Source of the DNA: Streptosporangium lutulentum
GTDB taxonomy: Bacteria > Actinomycetota > Actinomycetes > Streptosporangiales > Streptosporangiaceae
Length of the DNA: 64,000 nucleotides
Assembly: GCF_030811455.1 (NCBI RefSeq)
Contig: NZ_JAUSQU010000001.1
Span: 5,704,001-5,768,000, forward strand
Direction of reading: 5' to 3'
Shown: piece after piece, positions 24,886 to 33,217 of the stretch
Position numbering within the stretch: position 1 is the first letter of the stretch
Layout: each line of letters begins with the position of its first letter
Notes under the pieces: generated by a model
Seen by the model: the letters and a program-made list of their open reading frames with translations, nothing else
Told to the model about the DNA's origin: nothing
The model's database searches: none
Program-made: the position numbers and the translations under genes

Positions 24886-25899
24886 TCACCCGCCCAAGAC
24901 GATCCGCTCGTGCAGCCGCGCGGCGGTCACCGGATCCCAGCCGAACACCTCCCGCCCCGCCAGCCACGCCGCCGCCCCGGCCCCGTCGCCCGCCAGGACC
25001 GCCCCGGCCCCCAGCCTCTCCCGTACGGCGGAGCACACCGGCCCCTCGCTGGTCAGCACGCTTCCGGCCAGCACGATGGGACCGCCCTCCCGCGCCGTGC
25101 GCACCTCGGCCACCGTCCGGCAGAGCAGCCGGGCCGCCGTGTCCACGATCTCCAGCGCGGCCGGGTCCCCCTCGGCCGCCGCCTGGCTGACCAGGGGCGC
25201 CAGCCTGGCCAGCTCCAGCGGAGGACGCGACTGCGCCTGGATCACCAGCTTGATCGCCAGCGTCCGCATGCCCGCGAGTGTCCCGGCAGCCCCCACGCCG
25301 ATCTCCGGAGCACTGTCTCTCCCCGGAACGCCGTTCCGTGCGGCCTCGCCGCCCAGCAGGGCGCCGGCCACCAGGCGGACCAGCGGGCCGTCCGCCTCGC
25401 CCCGGCTGAGCGCGCGGGCGGCGACGCGGGCCGCCTCCCGTCCCAGCCAGAACCCCGAGCCCTCGTCTCCCAGCAGCCAGCCGAGCCCGTCGGCGATCAC
25501 CGCCGGTTCGCCGTCCTCGATCCTGGCGGCGATCGCCCCCGTGCCGGCGATGAGCACGGTGCCACACGGCTCCGCCGTCCCGGCGGCGAACGCGATGCCC
25601 AGGTCGCCGGTCACCCGCGGGGCGGGGCGCAGCCCGGCCGAAGCCCACATCAGGTCGAACACCGGCCGCTCCAGCGCCCCTGCCCCGGCCATCCCGATGA
25701 CCGCCCCGGCCACCCGCGCGGGGTCGATCCCGCACAGAGCGGCCTCCAGCGCCCTGCCGATGTTGGCGGTGGCCACCTCGGTCCCGTGGGCGGCCGGATT
25801 GCCGCCCGCCGCCTTGCCGTACCCGGCCCGCCGCCCCGAGGCGTCGAGCAGGAGCGCGCGTGAGGACGTGCCGCCGACGTCCAGTCCCAGAACGAACAT
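24886..25899 (-). CDS. BadF/BadG-type sugar kinase (N-acetylglucosamine kinase-like)
   Basis: A 337-residue ASKHA-fold ATPase. Phosphate 1 motif GLDVGGTSSRALLLD is at residues 5-19, the adenosine/phosphate 2 region IAGTGAIAARI follows, and GDEGSGFWLGREA is the signature of the GlcNAc kinase branch of the BadF family. It would phosphorylate an amino sugar from recycling or uptake. The ATG at 25899 begins directly at the first strand; a TTG at 25908 would overlap the upstream stop. It lies 5 nt downstream of the hydrolase gene, so the two form an operon. No sugar transporter is adjacent. Confidence 0.8.
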   Translation of the reverse strand: MFVLGLDVGGTSSRALLLDASGRRAGYGKAAGGNPAAHGTEVATANIGRALEAALCGIDPARVAGAVIGMAGAGALERPVFDLMWASAGLRPAPRVTGDLGIAFAAGTAEPCGTVLIAGTGAIAARIEDGEPAVIADGLGWLLGDEGSGFWLGREAARVAARALSRGEADGPLVRLVAGALLGGEAARNGVPGRDSAPEIGVGAAGTLAGMRTLAIKLVIQAQSRPPLELARLAPLVSQAAAEGDPAALEIVDTAARLLCRTVAEVRTAREGGPIVLAGSVLTSEGPVCSAVRERLGAGAVLAGDGAGAAAWLAGREVFGWDPVTAARLHERIVLGG

Positions 25900-25904
25900 C
25901 GCGA

Positions 25905-26792
25905 TCAAAGGTGTTCGCCGAAGAACGCGGCCGCGGCCTCCACGGCCCGGGTGACGTACGGTTCGGCGTCGTAGAGATCGGTGTGCAGCTTGGCGTCCAG
26001 CCAGAGGAGCCTTTTGGGCTCGTCCATCCGCTTGTACGCCTCCTCCGCGCCCTCGGGCGAGCAGAAGCCATCCACCACCCCGTGCACGATCAGGCCGGGC
26101 TTGGGAGACAGGAAGTCCGCGCCGGTCATGTTGTCCAGAACGATCAGCTCGCGGACGGAGGACCTGGTCACCTCGTTCCGCCAGTGCGCGGAAGCACCCC
26201 TGGCGGTGCCGTAGTAGGCGAACGGCTCCTCACCCGGCATGGCCGCCTCCCCCTCCCGCGCCACCGCGGGCAGGTATTCCACCGGCCCGGCGAGGTCCTG
26301 GCGTTCCAGCACCTCGGTGAGGGAGCCCAGCACCTTCCGGTACTCGGCCCGTGCCATCCCGGCGCGCATGCCGTAGGGGTTGTTGTAGGCCCCGGCGATG
26401 CCCGCGAAGGCCTTCACCCGGGGATCGAACGCCGCGAACTTGAGCGCGTAGCCCCCGCCGAGGCAGATCCCGACCGCGCCGATCCGCTCGCCGTCCACCT
26501 CGGGCCGCGAGCGGAGCAGCGAGACGGCGGCTCGCAGATCGTGCAGCTTGCCCTGCGCGTCCTCGTGGCATCGTGGCTCGCCGCCGGACTCGCCCCAGTT
26601 CCGGTGGTCGAACGCCAGCGTCGCGTATCCCGCCTCGGACAGCCTGGACGCGTACAGCCCGATGACCTGATCCCGGGTTCCGGTGAACGGCCCTGTCAGA
26701 ACAAGCGCGGGATGCGGGCCAGGGGTCGCGGGAACCCGCAGGTCGCCGACGAGCGTGACGCCGTCGACCGTGAACTTCACCTTCTCTGACAT
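25905..26792 (-). CDS. alpha/beta hydrolase, dienelactone hydrolase/YcjY-like
   Basis: A 295-residue hydrolase. After an N-terminal strand pair (VKFTVDGVTLVGDLRVP) comes FDHRNWGESGG, then the nucleophile elbow GICLGGGYAL, where cysteine takes the usual serine place as in dienelactone hydrolases. The acid lies in IVHGVVDGFCSP and the likely histidine in AKLHTDLYDAEPYV. Substrate unknown. The ATG at 26792 follows a G-rich site. It forms an operon with the kinase gene downstream. Confidence 0.78.
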   Translation of the reverse strand: MSEKVKFTVDGVTLVGDLRVPATPGPHPALVLTGPFTGTRDQVIGLYASRLSEAGYATLAFDHRNWGESGGEPRCHEDAQGKLHDLRAAVSLLRSRPEVDGERIGAVGICLGGGYALKFAAFDPRVKAFAGIAGAYNNPYGMRAGMARAEYRKVLGSLTEVLERQDLAGPVEYLPAVAREGEAAMPGEEPFAYYGTARGASAHWRNEVTRSSVRELIVLDNMTGADFLSPKPGLIVHGVVDGFCSPEGAEEAYKRMDEPKRLLWLDAKLHTDLYDAEPYVTRAVEAAAAFFGEHL

Positions 26793-27050
26793 ACCCCCAA
26801 GTCTGTACGGCCCGCGCACCGGAAGCCAAAACAGCCCGGCCGTGGCCGGGCGTCCCGCGCCTCACCGGCCCGTGCCGTTTCCTTCGGATCGTCCGATCGT
26901 TGGTCCGGTTGCCGGTTCTCCCGTTCACGCGGGCGGCCGGCGCTCGCGATGAGGGTGCCCGGAGCGTGGACAGACGATCCGCTCACCCGAAAGCGACGTT
27001 CGAGTGTCCCGGCGTCAGTCCGGCCTCCTTGTCTACCGAGAGCGATCGAC

Positions 27051-27461
27051 GTGTATCAGAACGGGCAGGACCTCAGCGACATGCTGGCCGAGAGCATCCG
27101 CTCCCTCTCCAGGATGGAGAGCGCGGAGGGATCGGAGCAGGACACGCTTCAGGGCAGCGGCCAGGCGGCGGATGGGCGGGTGAGCGCCGTGGCCGGCCCC
27201 GACGGACGATTGCGTGAGCTGAACCTCGACCCGCGGGTCATGCGGATGGCGTCGGAAGACCTCGCCCGAGAGATCCTCACGGCGGTGAACGCGGCCCTCG
27301 ACGATCTCCGTGCGGGTATTCCCCACCTGGATCCGGCGGCGCTCCCGGACCCCCGGAAGCTCGCGGAAAGCCTGAACGGGGTTCATGCCGACGTGGTACG
27401 CCGCCTGGACGAGTTCGCGTCGGAGATCGAGTTCACCGCACGACGGATGGAGGAACGGTGA
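27051..27461 (+). CDS. YbaB/EbfC-like protein of the second toxin region
   Basis: A 136-residue protein with the YbaB layout: helix (LSDMLAESIRSLSRMESAEG), strands (RVSAVAGPDGRLRELNLDP) and a C-terminal helix (ADVVRRLDEFASEIEFTARR). I chose GTG at 27051 because it begins just before the first helix; no strong ribosome site is evident, so the start is uncertain. Its stop overlaps the GTG of the WXG-like gene. This mirrors the YbaB-plus-WXG grouping of the first toxin locus. Confidence 0.68.
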   Translation: MYQNGQDLSDMLAESIRSLSRMESAEGSEQDTLQGSGQAADGRVSAVAGPDGRLRELNLDPRVMRMASEDLAREILTAVNAALDDLRAGIPHLDPAALPDPRKLAESLNGVHADVVRRLDEFASEIEFTARRMEER

Positions 27462-27790
27462 CCCCGAGCCACGAGACGGATATCTCGCATACGGACCTTC
27501 GGGGGACGCACGGGGGACTCACCGAGACCGGCGCGAGCCGCGTGGAGGAGGTACGGGCCCTGCGCGCCTACCTTGAAGGGGAGGGTGATCCCTGGATGGG
27601 GAGCGAGAGCCTGGCCGGCTCGGTCTATCGCGCGGTGACCAGGCAGGCGCTGGAGGTCTACGAGTCACTGGCGGAGCGCCACGTGACGACGGGCGGCGAC
27701 GTCGAGTTCATGGCCTCGAACTACCTGTCGGCGGAACAGCGGAGCGAGGAGGCCGCCGACCGGATCACGCGAGCCGTCCAGCGTCCGTGA
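27458..27790 (+). CDS. WXG100-like small helical protein
   Basis: A 110-residue mostly helical protein (VEEVRALRAYLEGEGDPWMG, then AVTRQALEVYESLAERHVTT and a terminal helix). Size and helix pattern fit an ESX-type partner. GTG overlaps the YbaB-like stop by four bases. It is convergent with the toxin-immunity pair on the other strand, with only 6 nt between stops, so the two modules may belong to one system transcribed from both sides. Confidence 0.6.
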   Translation: MTPSHETDISHTDLRGTHGGLTETGASRVEEVRALRAYLEGEGDPWMGSESLAGSVYRAVTRQALEVYESLAERHVTTGGDVEFMASNYLSAEQRSEEAADRITRAVQRP

Positions 27791-27796
27791 GGCCGG

Positions 27797-28357
27797 CTAC
27801 CGCCGAAGATCGGCAGGTGGCAGTATCACGCCGGTCGGCCCGGAGGGGTTGATCGCGACGCCGACGCCGGCGGGCAGCAGTGCGATCAGATCACCGCCGC
27901 GGATCCGCTGCCAGCCCGTGGAGCTATCCGGGGGCTCGTCCGGCAGGTGGGCTCGCGCCGTGTAGACGAACGCCGCCCGGCCCTCACCCGTGTCGAACAC
28001 GGGGATGCCGCCGCCCGGACCGACCGCCACGATCACCTCGGCCTCCAGGAACAGCGAGGCGATGTCCTCTCCGTCGTCGTAGCCGGTCGCCCCGAGCTGG
28101 ACGGCCCTGTCGACGGGGTCGGTCGGCTCGGGATAGTCCAGCGCCACCGGCGAGGGCCGGTAGTTCGGATTGTGCCGGAACTCCTCGATGATCTCGCCGC
28201 GCTCGTCGACCTGCCACGCTCCGACGATGCCGTACGGCGGAACCTCGCCGCCGGAGTCGAAGAAGGGGTCGATCGCGTAGAGCCAGGTTCCGGGTCCGCG
28301 CCGTGCCTGTTCCCGCAGCGCGTCGGTGAGCGGCGGCGGTGATGGGGCGTCGTTCAC
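27797..28357 (-). CDS. type VII secretion-associated protein, candidate immunity factor
   Basis: A 186-residue acidic protein resembling the SseB-like 'type VII secretion system-associated' proteins (DYPEPTDPVDRAVQLGATGY, then SLFLEAEVIVAVGPGG). I chose GTG at 28357 because AGGAGG lies 6 nt upstream; the frame reaches 28375. It starts 14 nt after the ADP-ribosyltransferase toxin stop, the usual place for an immunity protein. That role is inferred from position; the family is also found as an accessory of secretion loci. Confidence 0.65.
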   Translation of the reverse strand: MNDAPSPPPLTDALREQARRGPGTWLYAIDPFFDSGGEVPPYGIVGAWQVDERGEIIEEFRHNPNYRPSPVALDYPEPTDPVDRAVQLGATGYDDGEDIASLFLEAEVIVAVGPGGGIPVFDTGEGRAAFVYTARAHLPDEPPDSSTGWQRIRGGDLIALLPAGVGVAINPSGPTGVILPPADLRR

Positions 28358-28371
28358 TGGGATCCTCCTGA

Positions 28372-29430
28372 TCACGTCTGGGGGTGGCCGGGGTAGGGGT
28401 CGAAATGAGGATTGGGAATGAAGTTCTCCGGCGTTTTGGGAGCTCCCTCCGGCCAGGCACCGGAGATGTACCGCCGATGCACACCGCCGGGGAAGGCGAC
28501 CTCCTGTTCGTGACCCAGCCGGGCGCTCGTCTGCGGGAGGGTTCTCCGGACATCGATCCCGCCGGGGGCATCCACCTCGTAGACGTACCTCCGCGGAAAA
28601 ATGTTGTCGATGTCGCTGCGGTAGCTGGTCCCCACGAAGGCGGAGGGACTGGACTTGTTCACATAGTCGTCCAGATCGGTGGCGGACGGATCCCTGGGGT
28701 GCAGGCCCTGATCGAACACCAGGTCCGGCGGCCTGTTGCCGGCACGGTAGAGCGGTTCACGATCCCTGCGCCACATCGGATAGGGGGTGACCTTCTGCAC
28801 GTCGACGTTCTTGTCCGCGGCGGCCTCCAGGTAGTTGTCCCGATCACGGACGGGCGTGGGCGGACGACTCGGAGGCAGGGGCGGCCTGGCCCCTCCTCGC
28901 GCGGGAGGTTTTCTCAGAAGCGCGGAGGCCCGGGTGAAGAGGCGGACCACGCTCCGTTCCAGCAGGTCGACCATCTTGTGGATGATCTGCCGTGCGGCCA
29001 GGCGCGCGCCGCCCACGACGGCGGGGACGGCCGTGAGGGAGACTTCGGCCGTGGGCCCCGAGGCCACGGCAAGCCGGATCAGGTTCTGCGCGAGCCGTGC
29101 GAGGACGCCGATCAGCGCCACCTTCGTGGCGAACACGGCCACGGCCGAGATCTGCTGGGCGTAGCCGATGAACAGGGCGGCGGCGATCGCGTCGCCGGAC
29201 CGGTTCGAGGTGTCCCGCCAGTCCTCGCCGAAGGCTCTGATGCCGTCACCGTCGTTGCGGGACATGGTCTGGACGGCGTGCGTGTCGGCGGCCAACAAGG
29301 CGCGGCTCATCGTCATCGCGAACGTGACCCATCGCCGTCCGGATTCGTCGAGCGTGTCCTCGTCGAGCAGCGGCCATGAGCAGATGAGGTTGAGAACGGC
29401 GGCGAGTTCGGCCGGCGGTTGCAGCGCCAC
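28372..29430 (-). CDS. WXG-type toxin with C-terminal ADP-ribosyltransferase-like domain
   Basis: A 352-residue protein. Residues 1-170 are a helical export domain with hydrophobic segments near 84-112; a Pro-rich linker covers 175-195. Residues 215-335 carry the R-S-E elements of cholera/pierisin/scabin-type mono-ADP-ribosyltransferases: R229 in EPLYRAGNRPP, SAFVGTS at 263-269 and the ExE pair E308/E310 in HEQEVAFPGG. It would transfer ADP-ribose from NAD+ to an unknown target. GTG 29430 lacks a strong ribosome site. The immunity candidate follows after 14 nt. Confidence 0.8.
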   Translation of the reverse strand: MALQPPAELAAVLNLICSWPLLDEDTLDESGRRWVTFAMTMSRALLAADTHAVQTMSRNDGDGIRAFGEDWRDTSNRSGDAIAAALFIGYAQQISAVAVFATKVALIGVLARLAQNLIRLAVASGPTAEVSLTAVPAVVGGARLAARQIIHKMVDLLERSVVRLFTRASALLRKPPARGGARPPLPPSRPPTPVRDRDNYLEAAADKNVDVQKVTPYPMWRRDREPLYRAGNRPPDLVFDQGLHPRDPSATDLDDYVNKSSPSAFVGTSYRSDIDNIFPRRYVYEVDAPGGIDVRRTLPQTSARLGHEQEVAFPGGVHRRYISGAWPEGAPKTPENFIPNPHFDPYPGHPQT

Positions 29431-29792
29431 GGCGATTCAGGAGGCCAGCGGTTGACGCGGCGGATACGGTCGAACTCGCCCGTCGCGTCCTTGAAGGTCC
29501 GGCGTGCGGACCGCCTCCGCGCCCCCTGCCCGCCGAATCACCACGCGAGGAGCCCTCGACCTGCCGCATGGGGTCGTTCTCCCACCGGGCGTCTTTTTCA
29601 TGACCTCATCGATCTGGTGACAGATGTGACCCTTGATCCTATCGGCGGGCCCAGGCGCACCACTCTCGGCCGCCGGCGAAGGTGGACCTCGGTGGCCGGT
29701 CCGCCGCGGGAACGCCCGAAATCATGATCGCCTGGTTCTCCGGTGGCACGGGCCCGGCGGCGTACCGGTGCGCGTGAGTCCACCGCCCTTCA

Positions 29793-29858
29793 CCCGGGCC
29801 TCGTCCTCCCCGGCCGAGCGGGTGCCGCCCCGTCCCCGCCGGGAGGACGAGGCCCGGG
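29793..29858 (-). terminator. terminator after the PuuB-like oxidase gene
   Basis: An 18-bp stem (29793-29810 with 29841-29858) encloses a 30-nt GC-rich loop, ending 15 nt after the oxidase stop on the minus strand. The rest of 29431-29792 shows no gene or repeat. Confidence 0.65.
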
Positions 29859-29872
29859 GCGGTACCCGCGAT

Positions 29873-31276
29873 CTAGGAGTCGAACCCCAGGCCCATCCGG
29901 TCCAGGGTCCGCAGCCAGAGGTTGCGGCGGCCCTGGTGGAGGTCGGCCTGGGCGATCGACCACCGGGTCATCTGGATCCCGGCCGAGCGAACCGGCTCGG
30001 GCGGGAAGGGGACCGGCTTCTCCTGCACCATCCGGAGCTCGGTCCTCTCGGTCCGCTCACCGCTCAGCAGGTCGAGCATGACGTTGGCCCCGAAGCGGGT
30101 CGCTCCGACGCCCATGCCGGTGTAGCCGGCGGCGTAGGCGAGGCGCCCGCCGTGCGACTGACCGTAAAAGGCGCTGAAGCGGCTGCAGGTGTCGATGACG
30201 CCGCCCCACTTGTGGGTGAAGCGCAGCCCGGAGAGCTGGGGGAACGTCGCGGAGAAGTGTTCCGCCAGCTTGACGAAGGTCTCGTCGCGCTGCTCGTACT
30301 CCGGTTTGATCTTTCCGCCGTTGTAGTAGACGGCGTCGTAACCACCCCAGAGAACGCGGTTGTCATCGGTCAGCCGGTAGTAGTGGAACTGGTTGGCCGA
30401 GTCGCCGACGCCCTGCCGGTTGTGCCAGCCGACGGCGGCCAGCTGCTCGGCGGAGAGCGGCTCGGTCATCAGCGCGTAGTCGTAGACCGGCACGAGGAAG
30501 TGCTTCAGCCGCCGCAGCAGCGGCTGGAACACCCCGGTGCCGAGCGCGACCTTGCCCGCCTTGACGGTGCCGTTCGGGGTGAGCAGGTCCAGGCTCACCT
30601 GAGAGTCCTTCATCGCGCGAACCGGCGTGCGCTCGTAGATGCGCACGCCCAGGGAGAGGCAGGCCTGTCTGAGCCCCCAGGCCAGCCGGGCGGGATCCAG
30701 CATGGCGCAGCCGTCTCGCTCCCAGTGGCCGCCGATGTACGTGGGCGAGTTCACCTCCGCCCGGATCTGTTCCTGGTCGAGGACGTCGACGCGGACACCC
30801 AGCTCGTGAGTGATCTCGACGTGCTCGTTCATGGCCTCCAGCTGCCAGGGCTCGGTGGCCACCTGCAACTCGCCGGTGCGCTCGTAGCCGCAGTCGATCT
30901 CGTATCTGGCGACGGCCTCGCCGAGCTCGTCGAGGTTCGTGACCCCCAGTCGCTCCAGCGTGGAGATCTCCTCGGGCCAGCGCTCCAGCCCGTTGGCGAT
31001 CCCGTGGGTGAGCGTGGCCATCGCGAAGCCGCCGTTGCGGCCGGACGCCGCCCAGCCGATCCTGCGGCCCTCAAGCAGGACCACGTCGAGTGACGGGTCA
31101 CGCTCTTTCGCCATCAGGGCGGTCCAGAGCCCTGAGAAGCCTCCGCCGACCACCGCGAGATCGGCGGTCGTGTTCCCGAAGAGCCGCGGCAGCGGCTCAG
31201 GTTTCGCCGCACTGTCCAGCCAGTACGGCTTGCGCTCCGCATCAGCAAGAGCCTTCAGCGGATCCACAAATCTCAC
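29873..31276 (-). CDS. FAD-dependent amine oxidase, gamma-glutamylputrescine oxidase-like (PuuB)
   Basis: A 467-residue DAO-family flavoenzyme. The FAD-binding GGGFSG is at 44-49 and AASGRNGGFAMATLTHG, where PuuB-like enzymes contact flavin, is near 75-91. WGGVIDTCSRFSAFYGQ and the terminal GYTGMGVGATRFGA complete the fold. It should oxidise a polyamine or its glutamyl derivative to the aldehyde. It starts at GTG 31276 and lies downstream of the polyamine importer, after a hairpin. No puuA or puuD gene is in the window. Confidence 0.8.
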   Translation of the reverse strand: MRFVDPLKALADAERKPYWLDSAAKPEPLPRLFGNTTADLAVVGGGFSGLWTALMAKERDPSLDVVLLEGRRIGWAASGRNGGFAMATLTHGIANGLERWPEEISTLERLGVTNLDELGEAVARYEIDCGYERTGELQVATEPWQLEAMNEHVEITHELGVRVDVLDQEQIRAEVNSPTYIGGHWERDGCAMLDPARLAWGLRQACLSLGVRIYERTPVRAMKDSQVSLDLLTPNGTVKAGKVALGTGVFQPLLRRLKHFLVPVYDYALMTEPLSAEQLAAVGWHNRQGVGDSANQFHYYRLTDDNRVLWGGYDAVYYNGGKIKPEYEQRDETFVKLAEHFSATFPQLSGLRFTHKWGGVIDTCSRFSAFYGQSHGGRLAYAAGYTGMGVGATRFGANVMLDLLSGERTERTELRMVQEKPVPFPPEPVRSAGIQMTRWSIAQADLHQGRRNLWLRTLDRMGLGFDS

Positions 31277-31310
31277 TTCCCTACGTGAGTCAGGTTGTTT
31301 TTATGTGTAT

Positions 31311-31333
31311 CGCGTGACCTTGCAGGTCACGCG
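31311..31333. promoter_or_regulatory. 10-bp inverted repeat upstream of the oxidase gene
   Basis: CGCGTGACCT and AGGTCACGCG flank a 3-nt loop, 35 nt before the GTG at 31276. It could be a regulator site for the oxidase gene or a hairpin in its leader. Confidence 0.45.
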
Positions 31334-31398
31334 CGGGTTCCCCCCGCCTGAGTCCGATCTCGCCTCCCTGTTCTCTGCCGAGGATCTGGATACACCGA

Positions 31399-31430
31399 AG
31401 CCCCGTGCCGCCCTTCGACGGCACGGGGCT
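31399..31430 (-). terminator. terminator of the polyamine importer operon
   Basis: A perfect 12-bp stem (31399-31410 with 31419-31430) and 8-nt loop begin 9 nt after the permease stop. No T run follows. Confidence 0.65.
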
Positions 31431-31438
31431 GAGGGCAG

Positions 31439-32311
31439 CTAGGTGCGGCGGCGTGCGGTCACCGTGTTGATCACGGCGATCACGACGCCTATGCCGAATA
31501 TAAGCGTTCCGATGATGTTGACCTGTGGCGGCACCCCGATACGGGTGGCGCCCCAGATCCACAGCGGGAACGTCTGGACGGAACCGCTGGTGAACTGGGT
31601 GATCACGAAGTCGTCGATGGACAGCGCGAACGCCAGCAACGCGCCCGAGACGATACCGGGCAGGATCATCGGGAACGTCACCCTCCAGAACGTCACCCAC
31701 GTGGACGCCCCGAGGTCCCGCGCCGCCTCCTCGATCGACGGGTCCAGCCCGACCACCCGGGCCCGCACCGTGATCGCCACGAACGACAGCGAGAACAGCA
31801 CGTGCGCGATGATCACGGTCTCCATGCCGGTCTGCACGCCGCTGCTGACGAACAGCGACAGCAGTGAGGCGCCCATGACGAGCTCCGGCGAGGCGATCGC
31901 GGCGAACAGCACCAGGTTGGTCACGCCCTGCCCGCGGAACCGGTAACGGCCCAGGGCCAGGCCCATGAGCGTGCCGATCACCGTCGTGATCACCACGCTG
32001 GTCACGGCGATCTTGAGCGAGTTGAACACCGCGACGGTCAGGTCGGGGTAGTCGCCCAGGCGGCCCCACCACTTGAGGGTGAACCCCTGCCAGGTCACGT
32101 TCGACTTGCTCTGGGTGTCGTTGAACCCGAACACGATCATGACGGCGATCGGCAGGAACAGCCAGGCGAGGATCAACCAGGTGTAGCCCTTGAGCAGCCG
32201 GTCGCCGAGCCGGCCGCCGCTCCTCCGCTTCGCGGGCGGCCCCGCCGCCGTACCGGTCGTGCGCACGGGCGAGGCGACGCCCACCGTGCCGGTCTCACTC
32301 GTGCTCGTCAT
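31439..32311 (-). CDS. potC: spermidine/putrescine ABC importer permease, PotC type
   Basis: A 290-residue membrane subunit with about six helices after a 35-residue polar N-terminus. The EAA loop DPSIEEAARDLGASTWVTFW contacts the ATPase. Its ATG overlaps the stop of the PotB-type gene by four bases. With PotB it forms the channel of a polyamine importer. It is last in the potA-potD-potB-potC operon and is followed by a terminator. Confidence 0.88.
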   Translation of the reverse strand: MTSTSETGTVGVASPVRTTGTAAGPPAKRRSGGRLGDRLLKGYTWLILAWLFLPIAVMIVFGFNDTQSKSNVTWQGFTLKWWGRLGDYPDLTVAVFNSLKIAVTSVVITTVIGTLMGLALGRYRFRGQGVTNLVLFAAIASPELVMGASLLSLFVSSGVQTGMETVIIAHVLFSLSFVAITVRARVVGLDPSIEEAARDLGASTWVTFWRVTFPMILPGIVSGALLAFALSIDDFVITQFTSGSVQTFPLWIWGATRIGVPPQVNIIGTLIFGIGVVIAVINTVTARRRT

Positions 32312-33159
32312 CGGGCCGCCGCCTCCAGCACGTTCTCGGTGCCGAGCGCCTTGGCGTAGGCGAAGATGCCGATCAGCATCGCCGCCATCAGCGTGAACGA
32401 CAGCGCGGCGGCGGTCGGATAGTCGTTGTTGACGAGATACTTGGTCTGGATGATGTTGCCGATCATCGTGTTCTGCGGGCCGCCGAGGATGCCGGCGTTG
32501 ACGTAGTCCGCGGTCATCGGGACGAACGTCATCAGCACCCCGGCGAACACGCCCGGCAGCGAGAGCGGCAGCACGATCTTGGTGAACGCCGCGCGTTTGG
32601 CCGCGTAGAGGTCCTGGGCGGCCTCGACCACCCGGGGATCGACCCGCTCCAGCGCCACGTAGATCGGCAGGATCATGAACGGCAGGTAGTTGTAGACCAG
32701 GCCGCCGATCACCGCCGTCGTCGTCTGCAGCACGTGGAAGTCGTCGGGCACCAGGCCCGCCGACTTCAGCGGGGTCAGCAGCAGGCCGTCGTCGGCCAGC
32801 AGGAACTTCCACGACACCGTGCGCAGCACGAAGGAGACGAAGAAGGGCAGCAGCACCAGCAGCAGGTAGGTGGACTTGCGGCTGCCGCCCTTGAAGGCGA
32901 TCCAGTAGGCCATCGGGTAGGCCAGCGCGATGGAGATGACCGTCGCGACCAGGCCGTATCCGGCGGACCGCAGGAACTGCGTCTGGTACTGCACCAGCGC
33001 GTCGCCGTACACGGAGAAGTTGAACGTCTGGACGAACCCGTTCACCACGTCGCCCTCCTGGGTGGAGACCGAGGCCATGAAGACCATCGGCACCACCAGG
33101 AAGATCACCAGCCAGAGGCCGCCGGGCAGGATGAGCAGGTAGGGGGCGAAGCGTTTCAC
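32308..33159 (-). CDS. potB: spermidine/putrescine ABC importer permease, PotB type
   Basis: A 283-residue membrane subunit with about six helices. The EAA loop is RVDPRVVEAAQDLYAAKRAA, and a large outer loop after the first helix (VSTQEGDVVNGFVQTFNFS) is typical of PotB. It pairs with the next gene product, whose start it overlaps. The binding-protein gene lies about 60 nt upstream. Confidence 0.88.
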   Translation of the reverse strand: MKRFAPYLLILPGGLWLVIFLVVPMVFMASVSTQEGDVVNGFVQTFNFSVYGDALVQYQTQFLRSAGYGLVATVISIALAYPMAYWIAFKGGSRKSTYLLLVLLPFFVSFVLRTVSWKFLLADDGLLLTPLKSAGLVPDDFHVLQTTTAVIGGLVYNYLPFMILPIYVALERVDPRVVEAAQDLYAAKRAAFTKIVLPLSLPGVFAGVLMTFVPMTADYVNAGILGGPQNTMIGNIIQTKYLVNNDYPTAAALSFTLMAAMLIGIFAYAKALGTENVLEAAAR

Positions 33160-33217
33160 CGGTCACCCACCTGACAAGACTCACGGCGCTCGGGGCGCCG
33201 AATCGGCTCCATGACCG

